Assembly: GCA_023402355.1 (NCBI GenBank)
Contig: JAEXCG010000179.1
Span: 1-64,000 of the forward strand
Direction: 5' to 3'
Length of the DNA stretch: 64,000 nt
Source of the DNA: Bacillota bacterium
GTDB lineage: Bacteria; Bacillota; Clostridia; Christensenellales; Aristaeellaceae
Part shown: positions 55,002 to 64,000 of the stretch, piece by piece
Position numbering within the stretch: the stretch's first letter is position 1
Layout: each line of letters starts with the position of its first letter
Translations under genes and position numbers: made by a program
The notes under the pieces: generated by a model
The model's input: the letters and a program-made list of their open reading frames with translations, nothing else
Told to the model about the DNA's origin: nothing
The model's database searches: none

Positions 55002-55961
55002 TTACCTTCCGCCCTTGTCGTAGGGGACGCCGCTCGCCTTGGGCGCCTGCGAGTTCTTGGAGGTGAACGCGAGCACGACCAGCGTGGCGACGTAAGGGAA
55101 CATCTTGTAAAAGTCGCTGGGGATGGAAAGCGACGCGAGGAACGGAATGCCCGAGTAGGCGGAGGCCAGCGTCTTCATCAATCCAAAGAAGAGCGCCGCC
55201 AGCAGCACGCGCACCGGCTTCCACTGACCGAAGATCAGCACCGCCAGCGCCAGGAAACCATAGCCCGCCACCGTCGCGTTGAAGTTGGTGGAGGTCGGAA
55301 TGACGAAGACCAGTCCGCCCAAACCGCCCAGCGCGCCGGAGATCAGCACGCCCGCGTAGCGCATCCGGTAGACGTTGATGCCGACCGAATCCGCCGCCTG
55401 CGGATGCTCGCCGCACGCGCGCAGCCGCAGGCCGAACTTCGTCTTGTACAGCACGACCGCGGAAATGGCGAGGATCGCAAAGCCGATGTAGGTCGTGATG
55501 TAGCAGTTGCGGAAGAACAGGTCGCCGAGCACGGGGATGTCGCCCAGCACCGGCACCTTCTCGATGCGGAAGGTGTTGGTGAACTGCACCTGCTGCACGC
55601 CGTTCGTCTGCAGCGAGCGCGCCATGTAGATGGCGAAAGCCGGGGCGAACATGTTCAGCGCCGTGCCCGAAATGACCTGATCGCTCCGAAGGTTTACCGC
55701 CGCGTAGGCGTGAAGCACCGAAAAGATCATGCCGGAGGCCATGGAAACCAGAATCGCCAGGATGAGCAGCCCCTGACCGCTCATGCTCCCCTGCATCCGG
55801 TTGATGAAGAAGATGCCGCAGAACGCACCCATGATCATGATGCCGTCCAGGGCGATGTTCACCACGCCGCTGCGCTCTGAAAACATGCCGCCCAGCGCGA
55901 CGATCAGCAGCGGGATGGAAAAGAACATGGTCTGCTGAACGAGGAAGTACAAAATCTCCAT
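55002..55961 (-). CDS. BMP-type ABC transporter permease (second)
   Basis: A 319-aa RbsC-like (BPD_transp_2) permease with about 9 TMs, e.g. VVNIALDGIMIMGAFCGIFF and KFGLRLRACGEHPQAADSVGINVYRMRYAGVLISG, which is the family cytoplasmic loop. Its start is 1 nt after the preceding stop. With the other three genes it forms a Nup-like nucleoside importer. Confidence 0.93.
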   Translation of the reverse strand: MEILYFLVQQTMFFSIPLLIVALGGMFSERSGVVNIALDGIMIMGAFCGIFFINRMQGSMSGQGLLILAILVSMASGMIFSVLHAYAAVNLRSDQVISGTALNMFAPAFAIYMARSLQTNGVQQVQFTNTFRIEKVPVLGDIPVLGDLFFRNCYITTYIGFAILAISAVVLYKTKFGLRLRACGEHPQAADSVGINVYRMRYAGVLISGALGGLGGLVFVIPTSTNFNATVAGYGFLALAVLIFGQWKPVRVLLAALFFGLMKTLASAYSGIPFLASLSIPSDFYKMFPYVATLVVLAFTSKNSQAPKASGVPYDKGGR

Positions 55962-57089
55962 TTATTTGACCTCCTTTTCCTCGTGCATCTCGCGCTTTTG
56001 CACGCTGCGGGCGATGAACTGCTTCACCAGCAGCGAGAACGCGCTGAAGTAGATGATGACGGCGATGATGATGTCGATGATCTCCGGCATGTAGTTGAGC
56101 CGCTGCAAATAGTTGCCGCCCAACGTGATGTAAGAGATGAAGATGCCCGAGAAGATGATGCCGATCGGGTTGTTCATGCCCAGCAGCGCGACCGGTATGC
56201 CGTTGAAGCCCTCCGCCGCGATCACGTCCACGACGACGATGTGCTTTCCACTGCCGGGGGCGAGGTAGAGCAGCGCGCCGCCCAGGCCCGCGAGCATGCC
56301 CGCGATGACCATGGAAAGGACAATGTTGCGCTTCTCGTTGATGCCCGCGTACTGGCTGGCGAACCGGTTGTAGCCGCAGGCCTTCAGCTCGTAGCCGAAC
56401 GTCGTCTTGTTGAGCAGGATGTAGATGACGACGGCCATCGCGATGGCGATCAGGATGCCCGCGTTGACGCTGGAAATGTCCAGGCGCTTTCCGCCCGCGA
56501 GCACATTTTTGAAGATGCCGTCCAGGCCCGCCTTGGGCAGCGCGGCGTTCGCCGCGACGGTCATCGACTCGTTCTTGAGCTGGTTGTACACCGTCTGCTT
56601 GACGAGGTAGTTCACCCCGTACATGCCGATGTAGTTCATCATGATGGAGGAAATGACCTCGTTCACGTTCAGCAGCGCCTTGAAGATGCCGGGCACCGCG
56701 CCCCAGATGCCGCCCGCCACCATCGCCGCGAGCAGCGCGACGATCCAGTGCGTCGCCCCGGGCAGGAAGGTCCAGTGCACGCCGACGTACACCGCCGCGA
56801 ACGCGCCCACGATGAACTGACCCGCCGCGCCGATGTTAAACAGGCCCGTCTTGTTGGCGAAGCCCACGGAAAGGCCGGTCATGATGATGGGCGTCGCAAA
56901 GTAGAGCACCTGGCCCAGGCCCTTCATGCCGCCCGTAAAGCCGCCCGCCATGATGATGCCCAGGCCCTGCACCGCCTGCTGCGGATTGGAGATGAGCAGG
57001 ATCACGAAGCCGAACAGCAGGCCTACGACGATGGCAATCAGGGACGAAGCGACGCTGGAAAATCCTTTGGATTCTAGTATTTTTCGCAT
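55962..57089 (-). CDS. BMP-type ABC transporter permease (first)
   Basis: A 375-aa permease with about 10 TMs. NKTTFGYELKACGYNRFASQYAGINEKRN is the conserved coupling loop, and GGAMGAVPGIFKALLNVNEVISSIMMNYIG-like sequence shows the BPD_transp_2 fold. ATG 57089 has AAGGAG 8 nt upstream; a GTG three codons earlier overlaps the ATPase stop. Confidence 0.92.
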   Translation of the reverse strand: MRKILESKGFSSVASSLIAIVVGLLFGFVILLISNPQQAVQGLGIIMAGGFTGGMKGLGQVLYFATPIIMTGLSVGFANKTGLFNIGAAGQFIVGAFAAVYVGVHWTFLPGATHWIVALLAAMVAGGIWGAVPGIFKALLNVNEVISSIMMNYIGMYGVNYLVKQTVYNQLKNESMTVAANAALPKAGLDGIFKNVLAGGKRLDISSVNAGILIAIAMAVVIYILLNKTTFGYELKACGYNRFASQYAGINEKRNIVLSMVIAGMLAGLGGALLYLAPGSGKHIVVVDVIAAEGFNGIPVALLGMNNPIGIIFSGIFISYITLGGNYLQRLNYMPEIIDIIIAVIIYFSAFSLLVKQFIARSVQKREMHEEKEVK

Positions 57090-57094
57090 GCTTC

Positions 57095-58612
<1,518 letters not shown>

Positions 58613-58709
58613 GCTCTCACTCCTTCAGTAACTTGTTTCTGGCCGGCGCTTTTGCAGTGCGTCCGGCATTGCACGGCAAAAGCGTCAACAAATGGAAACG
58701 GTTTTCCCT

Positions 58710-58742
58710 AAAAAAGCGGGCAGGCGTTCACCGCCCGCCCGC
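58710..58742 (-). terminator. Terminator-like hairpin after the BMP lipoprotein gene
   Basis: GCGGGCAGGCG (58716-58726) pairs with CGCCCGCCCGC (58732-58742); on the minus strand TTTTTTAGGG follows. It sits between the substrate-binding gene and the ATPase, so it should lower expression of the membrane parts. Confidence 0.82.
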
Positions 58743-58767
58743 TCATTCGGACCTTATCTCGGAAGGT

Positions 58768-59826
58768 TTACTCGACGACGGTTACCTTCACGATGGTGCC
58801 CAGCGTGGTCACGTCCGCCGCGGTGTCCGCGTTGATGACGTACTCGCCGGAAACGATCTTCGCGAACAGCTCGTCGTAGGCCGCCTGGTCAAAGTCGTTC
58901 AGCTTGCTGGTCGCCATCGGCAGCTGCACGCCGTTGTTGGCAGCGCTGAACACGGCGGTCTCTCCGCCCTTGAACTCGCCCGCGTAGATGGACGCGATCG
59001 CCGCCTCGACGGAAGCGGAGAGGCCCTTCATCGCGGAGGTGATGACCGTGTCGGATTCGCTGCTCTGGTCGACGTCGACGCCCACCACGAACTTGCCGGC
59101 CGCTTCGGCCGCCGCCATGACGGAGTTGCCGACCGCGCCGCCGCAGCCGAAGATCACTTCGACGCCGTCATTGTACCAGGAAGCCGCCAGCGTCTGGGCT
59201 TCGGGGGTCGCATCGAATCCGCCGGTGTAGTGATAGTTCATCGTGATTTCGGTAATGCCCATTTCCTCAGCGGCCTTCTCGGCGCCCTGCACGAAGCCGT
59301 AGCCGTAGCGGATAACGGCGGGAACCGCCATGCCGCCCATGAAGCCCAGCTTGGTGTAGCCGGCCTTGACGACCGCGTAGCCGGCGAGGAAGCCCGCCTC
59401 CTGCTCGGCATACAGAATCGGCATCACGTTCTTCTCGGTGCGGTAATCCGAATAGTCCGCGCTGTGCGGCTCGCCGTCCAGCAGGATGAAGTTGACCTCG
59501 GGGTAGATGTCCTGCGCGATGTAGATCGGCTCCTCAAACAGGAAGCCCGGCGTCACGATCGTCTTCGCGCCCGCGTTCACGGCCAAGTCGATCGCGGCCA
59601 GATACGCGTCCGTGGACTTCTCGGTCGGCTTATAATACTTGTGGGTGACGTTGTTGGCCTCGGCATACGCCACGACGCCTTCCCATGCGCCCTGGTTGAA
59701 GGACTTGTCATCGATGGTGCCAATATCGGTAATCAGAGCCAGATCGTAGGTATCCTCCGCCGCGACGAAGGAAACCATGCTCAGCACCATGACGAGCGCC
59801 AAGAACATAGAAGCAAGTTTCTTCAT
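58768..59826 (-). CDS. BMP-family nucleoside-binding protein
   Basis: A 352-aa secreted receptor. MKKLASMFLALVMVLSMVSFVAA is the signal peptide; no lipobox Cys is present at the cleavage region, unusual for a Gram-positive binding protein. Mature motifs: LALITDIGTIDDKSFNQGAWEG, GFLAGYAVVKAGYTKLGFMGG and FGCGGAVGNSVMAAA, typical of BmpA/PnrA-type purine-nucleoside receptors. GGAGG lies about 10 nt before the ATG. Confidence 0.93.
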   Translation of the reverse strand: MKKLASMFLALVMVLSMVSFVAAEDTYDLALITDIGTIDDKSFNQGAWEGVVAYAEANNVTHKYYKPTEKSTDAYLAAIDLAVNAGAKTIVTPGFLFEEPIYIAQDIYPEVNFILLDGEPHSADYSDYRTEKNVMPILYAEQEAGFLAGYAVVKAGYTKLGFMGGMAVPAVIRYGYGFVQGAEKAAEEMGITEITMNYHYTGGFDATPEAQTLAASWYNDGVEVIFGCGGAVGNSVMAAAEAAGKFVVGVDVDQSSESDTVITSAMKGLSASVEAAIASIYAGEFKGGETAVFSAANNGVQLPMATSKLNDFDQAAYDELFAKIVSGEYVINADTAADVTTLGTIVKVTVVE

Positions 59827-59972
59827 AACGAGAAAACCTCCTTAGAATAATGCGCCGCCGGACGGGTATCCGGCAGCCTGTCCCTTTGTATTGTAGCAGG
59901 TTTTGATCCCTTTTGGAAGCGTCTTTTGACTGGAAATATGAAAATATTTTAACAAGTTTCACAAATGCAGGC

Positions 59973-60827
59973 TCATTTTTTGAGTCCGGAGAAGCCTTCG
60001 CCCATCGCCTCGTGCACCTCGCTGACCGTGACGAATGCGCGCTCGTCCTCCGAGGCGATGATCTCCCTTAGCTGCGTCATTTCGTTCTTGTTGATGACGC
60101 AAAAGACCATGCCCTTGTCCTCCCCGCTGTAGCTTCCGCGGGCGGAAAGCAGCGTCGCGCCCCGGTCCATCTCATGGTTGATCCGCTGGGCGATCCGGGC
60201 CGCCTGATCCGATATGATGAAGAACTGGTGCGCCGTGTTCCAGCCCTGCAGCACGATGTCCATCACCTTGGTGGAAATAAACAGGGCGATCAGCGCCCAA
60301 AGCGCCGCCTGCGGGTCGAACACCACGCCCGCCGCGCACACAACGATGCAGTCGATCCCGAAAAGAAAGGTGCCCACCGAGATGACGGGGAAGCGGTTAT
60401 GTACGAGCTGCGCGGCCAGGTCCGTGCCGCCCGTCGTCGCGCCGCCGCGCAGCACCAGCCCCAAACCGATGCCCATTAAAATGCCGCCGTAAAGGCTGGC
60501 CAGCATCATGTCGTTCGTGACGGCCTGCTGGGGCAGAATGTCGATGCATAGCGAGAGCCCCAGCATCGACAGAAAAGACCGGAAGACGAACCTGCGCCCC
60601 ACCGCCTTGTAGCCCACGAGGAAGAGCGGAATGTTCAGCACGGCGCTGAGCAGGCCGACCGGCCAGTGCGTGCCCGCGGCGATGAGCGTCGCGATGCCCG
60701 TCACGCCGCCGGGCGCGATGTCGTTGGGAATGAAGAACTGCGAAAACGAGATGCCCGCGACCAGGCAGCCGAGCAGCATCTGCGCATAGGCCTTCCCCAT
60801 GTTGACGAGCTTTTTTTTGTCCTGCAT
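59973..60827 (-). CDS. YitT-family (DUF2179) membrane protein
   Basis: A 284-aa protein. Five or six TMs (LLGCLVAGISFSQFFIPNDIAPGGVTGIA onward) carry the YitT_membrane domain, with GGATTGGTDL in the middle. The C-terminal DUF2179 domain (GATLLSARGSYSGEDKGMVFCVINKNE) follows. Function unknown; YitT proteins are common in Firmicutes. ATG 60827 with AAGGAGA upstream is preferred to an in-frame TTG. Confidence 0.9.
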   Translation of the reverse strand: MQDKKKLVNMGKAYAQMLLGCLVAGISFSQFFIPNDIAPGGVTGIATLIAAGTHWPVGLLSAVLNIPLFLVGYKAVGRRFVFRSFLSMLGLSLCIDILPQQAVTNDMMLASLYGGILMGIGLGLVLRGGATTGGTDLAAQLVHNRFPVISVGTFLFGIDCIVVCAAGVVFDPQAALWALIALFISTKVMDIVLQGWNTAHQFFIISDQAARIAQRINHEMDRGATLLSARGSYSGEDKGMVFCVINKNEMTQLREIIASEDERAFVTVSEVHEAMGEGFSGLKK

Positions 60828-60856
60828 GCGCGTTGTCTCCTTCAAAATCAGGGTGA

Positions 60857-60881
60857 GCGGGCGCGGAAAATCCGCGCCCGC
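60857..60881 (-). terminator. Hairpin after the EndoA gene
   Basis: GCGGGCGCGGA / TCCGCGCCCGC with a 3-nt loop, four nt after the endoA stop; no T-tract follows directly (TCACCCTGATTTT). Confidence 0.55.
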
Positions 60882-60884
60882 AAT

Positions 60885-61238
60885 TTATGCCTCCTTCGGC
60901 GAAAAACCGAGCGATACGCGCATGGCGTCGTCAACGCTGCGCATCAGCTCCTCCGGGAGCTGGCCCACGCGGCGTCCAAGCCGCCGCTTTTCCAGCGTGC
61001 GCACCTGCTCGGCGAGAATCAGCGAATCCTTCATCAGCCCGCTTTCCCCTGCCGGTATCACGACGTGCGTGGGCAGCTTCGTCTTGCCCAGGCGCGAGGT
61101 GATCGCCAGCACGATGACCGTCGGGCTGTAGCGGTTCCCCATATCGTTTTGAATGATCAGCACGGGGCGAACCCCGCCCTGTTCAGACCCCACCACGGGG
61201 TCCAGGTCGGCAAAGTAAATTTCTCCGCGTTTGAACAT
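60885..61238 (-). CDS. EndoA/MazF-type mRNA endoribonuclease
   Basis: A 117-aa toxin of the PemK/MazF family that in B. subtilis (NdoA) cleaves RNA at UACAU. It starts MFKRGEIYFADLDPVVGSEQGGVRPVLIIQND; the catalytic Arg is in GGVRPVL and Thr in LAITSRLGKTKLPTHV. Its usual partner antitoxin (a MazE-like gene immediately upstream) is absent: only 107 nt separate it from the next gene and they hold no ORF of useful size. Gene order acpS, NAD(P)HX enzyme, endoA parallels the B. subtilis acpS-alr-ndoAI region. Confidence 0.9.
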   Translation of the reverse strand: MFKRGEIYFADLDPVVGSEQGGVRPVLIIQNDMGNRYSPTVIVLAITSRLGKTKLPTHVVIPAGESGLMKDSLILAEQVRTLEKRRLGRRVGQLPEELMRSVDDAMRVSLGFSPKEA

Positions 61239-61345
61239 GGCCTACCACACTCCGAAAGCATGCTTCGGCCCCGTTCCCCTGCCTTATATTCTATGTGCGC
61301 GCGCCGAGGCGGTTCGACCCAATCTTTTTGGGTGCTACCCGCCGC

Positions 61346-62815
61346 TTACAGGCTGCCCGCGATGTCGAGCGCAGTCACCTGCCGCGTGCCCAGCCTTCCC
61401 TCCGCGCGCCGCCCCGCCTGCGCGTGCCAGAGCGCCGCCGCCCGCGCCGCCTCGTAAGGCGCCATGCCCTGGCAGAGCAGCGCGCCCACGACGCCCGACA
61501 GGACGTCCCCGCTGCCCCCGGTCGCCATCGCGCAGGTGCCCCGGGGCATCAGCGTGACGCCCTGCCCGCCCGCGATGACCGTGGTCGCGCCCTTGAGCAG
61601 CGCGACCGCGCCGGTCTTTTGCGCCAGCGCCTTCGCCGCCTCCACCGGGGATTGCAGCACCCGCGAAACGTCCGTATCGAGCAGGCGCGCCGCTTCGCCG
61701 GGATGCGGCGTGAGGACGGTGTTTGCGCCGGGGAGCAGTCCGCCCAAAGCCATGACGTTGAGCGCGTCGGCATCGAGCACCTTCGGCACGTCGCTTTGAA
61801 TGAGCGTGCGAATGGCCGCCCCTGCGCCCGGCCGCTGCGACAGGCCCGGCCCCGCCACGGCAGCCTGTTTTCCCCGCAAAAGCGCCTCGATGCGCGGGCC
61901 TGCCTGCGCGGCCAAAGCCCCGTCTTCCTCCGGCATCGGGGCAGCCATGGCGCAAAACGCCTGCGCTTGCAGCGCGCCCAAGACGTCGCCCACGCACGCC
62001 GTCGTCACGAGCCCCGCGCCCGCGCGCAGCGCGCCCAGCGTGCACAGCACCGCCGCGCCCGCCATGCCGCGCGAGCCCGCGACCACCAGCAGGTGCCCGC
62101 AGGTGCCCTTATGCGCGTCCGCGGCCCGGGGCGGGATCAGCGCGTCGCCGTCCTCCAGCACGTCCATGCCCTCCGCCCGATCCAGCGCGGACGGAATGCC
62201 GATGTCCGCGACCGTAAGCCTGCCCGAAAGTTCCCGTCCCGGGCTGAGGAAGTGCCCCGGCTTGGGGCGGTGAAACGTCACCGTCTCCCGCGCCCTCACG
62301 GCGCGGTCCAGCACGCGCCCGGTCGCGCCGTCCACGCCGGAGGGAATGTCCACCGCGATCACCGGCAGGCCGCTCTCGTCGATCCGCTCGATCACTTTGG
62401 CATAGACGCCCGCGACGTCCCGCGAAAGCCCGGTGCCGAAGAGAGCGTCCACCACCGCCGCGGCGTCCCCGAGCGGCAATCCCTCCTCGGCCGGGACGAT
62501 GGCGATGCCGAGCTTCCCGCAAAGCGCCGCGTTGACCTTCGCGTCCCCCGAGAGCGCTTCGACCGGCGCCGCGGCGCAGCAGACGGCCTCGCCGCCCATC
62601 TGCCGCCAGAGGCGCGCCGCCGCGTAACCGTCCCCGCCGTTTCCGCCCGCGCCGCAGGCGAAGAGCACGCACGCATCCTGCGGTACATGCCGCAGGAGCG
62701 CCTGTGCGACCGCCTGCGCCGCGTGCTCCATCAGCAGCAGCGAGGGATAGCCCGTCGCTCCCATGAAATCCTGCTCCAGCGCCCGCATCGCGCAGGGCGT
62801 GACCGTGTGCAGCAT
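61346..62815 (-). CDS. nnrDE: Bifunctional NAD(P)HX epimerase/dehydratase
   Basis: A 489-aa repair enzyme that restores hydrated NAD(P)H. The N-terminal YjeF epimerase domain has ACGAGGNGGDGYAAARLW and the C-terminal ADP-dependent dehydratase domain (NnrD/CarKD) has HKGTCGHLLVVAGSRGMAGAAVL, VLTPHPGEAARL and ATGGSGDVLSGVVG. GGAGGG precedes the ATG at 62815; the gene overlaps the acpS end region. Confidence 0.96.
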   Translation of the reverse strand: MLHTVTPCAMRALEQDFMGATGYPSLLLMEHAAQAVAQALLRHVPQDACVLFACGAGGNGGDGYAAARLWRQMGGEAVCCAAAPVEALSGDAKVNAALCGKLGIAIVPAEEGLPLGDAAAVVDALFGTGLSRDVAGVYAKVIERIDESGLPVIAVDIPSGVDGATGRVLDRAVRARETVTFHRPKPGHFLSPGRELSGRLTVADIGIPSALDRAEGMDVLEDGDALIPPRAADAHKGTCGHLLVVAGSRGMAGAAVLCTLGALRAGAGLVTTACVGDVLGALQAQAFCAMAAPMPEEDGALAAQAGPRIEALLRGKQAAVAGPGLSQRPGAGAAIRTLIQSDVPKVLDADALNVMALGGLLPGANTVLTPHPGEAARLLDTDVSRVLQSPVEAAKALAQKTGAVALLKGATTVIAGGQGVTLMPRGTCAMATGGSGDVLSGVVGALLCQGMAPYEAARAAALWHAQAGRRAEGRLGTRQVTALDIAGSL

Positions 62816-62817
62816 CT

Positions 62818-63186
62818 TTATCCCTCCGCAACCGCCATGGCCACCGCCATGCCGCCGTCGTGTGATATGGAAAGGTGCATCCGCGCGCCGCCCAGCTCAG
62901 CCAGGCGCTTTGCGGCCGCCCCCGCGAGGACGGCCTGCGGAGCGCCCGACTCCGTATGCGAGACGCCCACGTCGCGCAGGGGAATCATAAGCCCCGTGCC
63001 CAGCGCCTTGAGCATCGCTTCCTTGGCCGCGAAGATGCCCGCCGCGCTTTGATCGCGCATGCCGCCTCTTTCCGAAAGGTAGGCGCGCTCCTCCTGCGTG
63101 AAACAGCGCGACAAAAAGGCTTCCTTTTGAATCGCCCGGCCGATGCGCTCGATCTCGCAGAGGTCCACCCCGACGCCTACGATCAT
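62818..63186 (-). CDS. acpS: Holo-[acyl-carrier-protein] synthase
   Basis: A 122-aa 4'-phosphopantetheinyl transferase that activates ACP for fatty-acid synthesis. MIVGVGVDLCEIERIGRAI has the metal-binding Asp, and FAAKEAMLKALGTG the Glu; HLSISHDGGMAVAMAV closes the protein. Its ATG overlaps the stop of the upstream peptidase gene (ATGA), so translation is coupled. Confidence 0.97.
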   Translation of the reverse strand: MIVGVGVDLCEIERIGRAIQKEAFLSRCFTQEERAYLSERGGMRDQSAAGIFAAKEAMLKALGTGLMIPLRDVGVSHTESGAPQAVLAGAAAKRLAELGGARMHLSISHDGGMAVAMAVAEG

Positions 63187-64000
63187 GCTTCTTCCTTCGC
63201 CGCCGTCACGGCGTTGGCGATGGCGCGCGCCATGACCTCCGCCGCCGCCGCGCAGAGCATCAGGAACGGCAGCCTGCCCTTTTGCTGGCCCGTCGCCATC
63301 GAAAAGATCGTGTCGCCGTCCATCATCGTGTGGACGGGCCGAATCGCGCGGGCATAGCCGTCGTGCGCCGAGAGCGCGAGGCGGTTTGCCTCCTCCTTGC
63401 TCAGCTTCGCATCCGTCGCGATGACGCCGAGGGTCGTGTTCTCGCCGATGTGTCCCTCCAGCCGCGCGCCCGTCAGCGCCGCCTGCGCGGGCGACGGCCT
63501 GCCGCCCAGATGCCCGCACGCGAGAATCGCGCCGCTCTGCGGGTCGTACACGTCGCCGCAGGCGTTCACGCAGACGATCGCGCCCACGTGCACCCCGTCG
63601 GCCAGCGTGATGCTCGCCGTGCCGGTGCCTCCGCGCGCCGGCGTCGCCCCCGGCACCAGCTTGCCCACCGTCGCCCCGCAGCCCGCGCCGTAAGCGCCCT
63701 GCCGCACGACGTTTCCGGCCACCCGGCAGGCCGCGTAGCCCATGTCCGGCCCCGGCCGCACGTCTGAACGCCCGACGCCCAGGTCGAAGAGCACCGCCGC
63801 AGGCACGATCGGCACGCGGCAGACGCCCACGTCCATGCCCTCGCCCAGCTCTTCAAAGAAGCGCATCGCGCCGTCCGCCGCCGCCAGCCCGTAGGCGCTG
63901 CCGCCGCAGAGCAGCACGGCGTTCGGGCCCTTAACCAGGTTGCCCGGGCGCAGCAGGTCCGTTTCGCGCGTGCCCGGGGCCGCGCCGCGTACGTCCACGC
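63183..64000 (-). CDS. P1-family (DmpA/BapA-like) peptidase, truncated by window edge
   Basis: The visible 271 residues continue past the right edge. VRGAAPGTRETDLL at the visible N-terminal side, GGSAYGLAAADG, VPIVPAAVLFDLGVG, YGAGCGATVGKL and GGTGTASITLADG are characteristic of P1 self-processing aminopeptidases/amidases, with the Thr/Ser of GTGTAS region near the autocleavage site. It may release N-terminal beta-amino acids or D-amino acids. Downstream acpS overlaps it. Confidence 0.85.
   Translation of the reverse strand, partial: VDVRGAAPGTRETDLLRPGNLVKGPNAVLLCGGSAYGLAAADGAMRFFEELGEGMDVGVCRVPIVPAAVLFDLGVGRSDVRPGPDMGYAACRVAGNVVRQGAYGAGCGATVGKLVPGATPARGGTGTASITLADGVHVGAIVCVNACGDVYDPQSGAILACGHLGGRPSPAQAALTGARLEGHIGENTTLGVIATDAKLSKEEANRLALSAHDGYARAIRPVHTMMDGDTIFSMATGQQKGRLPFLMLCAAAAEVMARAIANAVTAAKEEA

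Noticed and set aside
61239..61345. MazE antitoxin ORF before the EndoA gene
   Set aside because: The 107-nt gap has no frame with start, ribosome site and more than ~25 codons.

Overview
This 64-kb window looks like chromosome from a GC-rich member of the Bacillota, class Clostridia. Supporting signs are clear sigma-A promoters (TTGACA, 17 nt, TATAAT), strong GGAGG ribosome sites, T-tailed terminators, Gram-positive families (Rex, FloA/NfeD, TmcAL, YlbJ-like, BlaI/M56, EndoA, BMP-type nucleoside uptake) and the clostridial order pta-ackA-DUF177-rpmF. A Christensenellales-like gut organism would fit, but that is inference. No rRNA, tRNA, CRISPR array, prophage or IS transposase was seen. Nearly all genes are housekeeping or ordinary accessory genes, most on the minus strand.

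Layout. 1-2.4 kb: an OmpR-type two-component pair with its promoter. 2.4-9.0 kb: a zinc alcohol dehydrogenase, DUF177-rpmF, pta-ackA (acetate), and divergent tmcAL (acetate-dependent tRNA modification) with a YlbJ-like membrane protein. 9.0-11.5 kb: a polar amino-acid ABC importer with a large hairpin after the binding-protein gene. 11.6-15.2 kb: lipid kinase, polytopic membrane protein, TetR regulator with a dyad at its start site. 15.2-17.8 kb: repeat element copy 1, a VanW-type protein and rex. 17.9-20.9 kb: nfeD-floA-hypothetical-LytTR operon. 21-24.3 kb: two uracil-DNA glycosylase-family genes, a small membrane protein and a Na/Pi cotransporter. 24.4-26 kb: trmL, repeat copy 2 and a degenerate receiver protein. 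26-37 kb: nucleotide and amino-acid biosynthesis (purB-purC, hisF-hisH, carB-carA, purA) with small enzymes between. 37-45 kb: an SH3-repeat exported protein, dapF, a DUF1538 plus tandem-PII operon, a glutaredoxin-like protein, an ANTAR regulator and pyrG. 45.4-54.9 kb: an operon of blaI and two giant M56 (BlaR1-like) membrane peptidases. 55-59.9 kb: a BMP-type nucleoside importer. 60-64 kb: YitT-family protein, EndoA/MazF, NAD(P)HX repair enzyme, acpS and a P1 peptidase cut by the window edge.

Most interesting. (1) The blaI-M56-M56 operon encodes two metallopeptidase sensors with very large modular ectodomains, controlled by a perfect 12+2+12 TACA-NN-TGTA dyad beside a consensus promoter. 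(2) The larger M56 reading frame is interrupted by two in-frame UAG codons 43 codons apart, yet the frame continues and still encodes the family's module motif. (3) A ~180-nt structured intergenic repeat occurs twice (about 91% identical over ~160 nt by hand alignment). Each copy sits between two (near-)identical 25-nt copies of the local terminator hairpin, and the hairpin differs between the two loci, as if insertion duplicated the terminator. Several sensors also look unorthodox: an ANTAR protein and a YesN-type receiver both lack the phosphoacceptor Asp.
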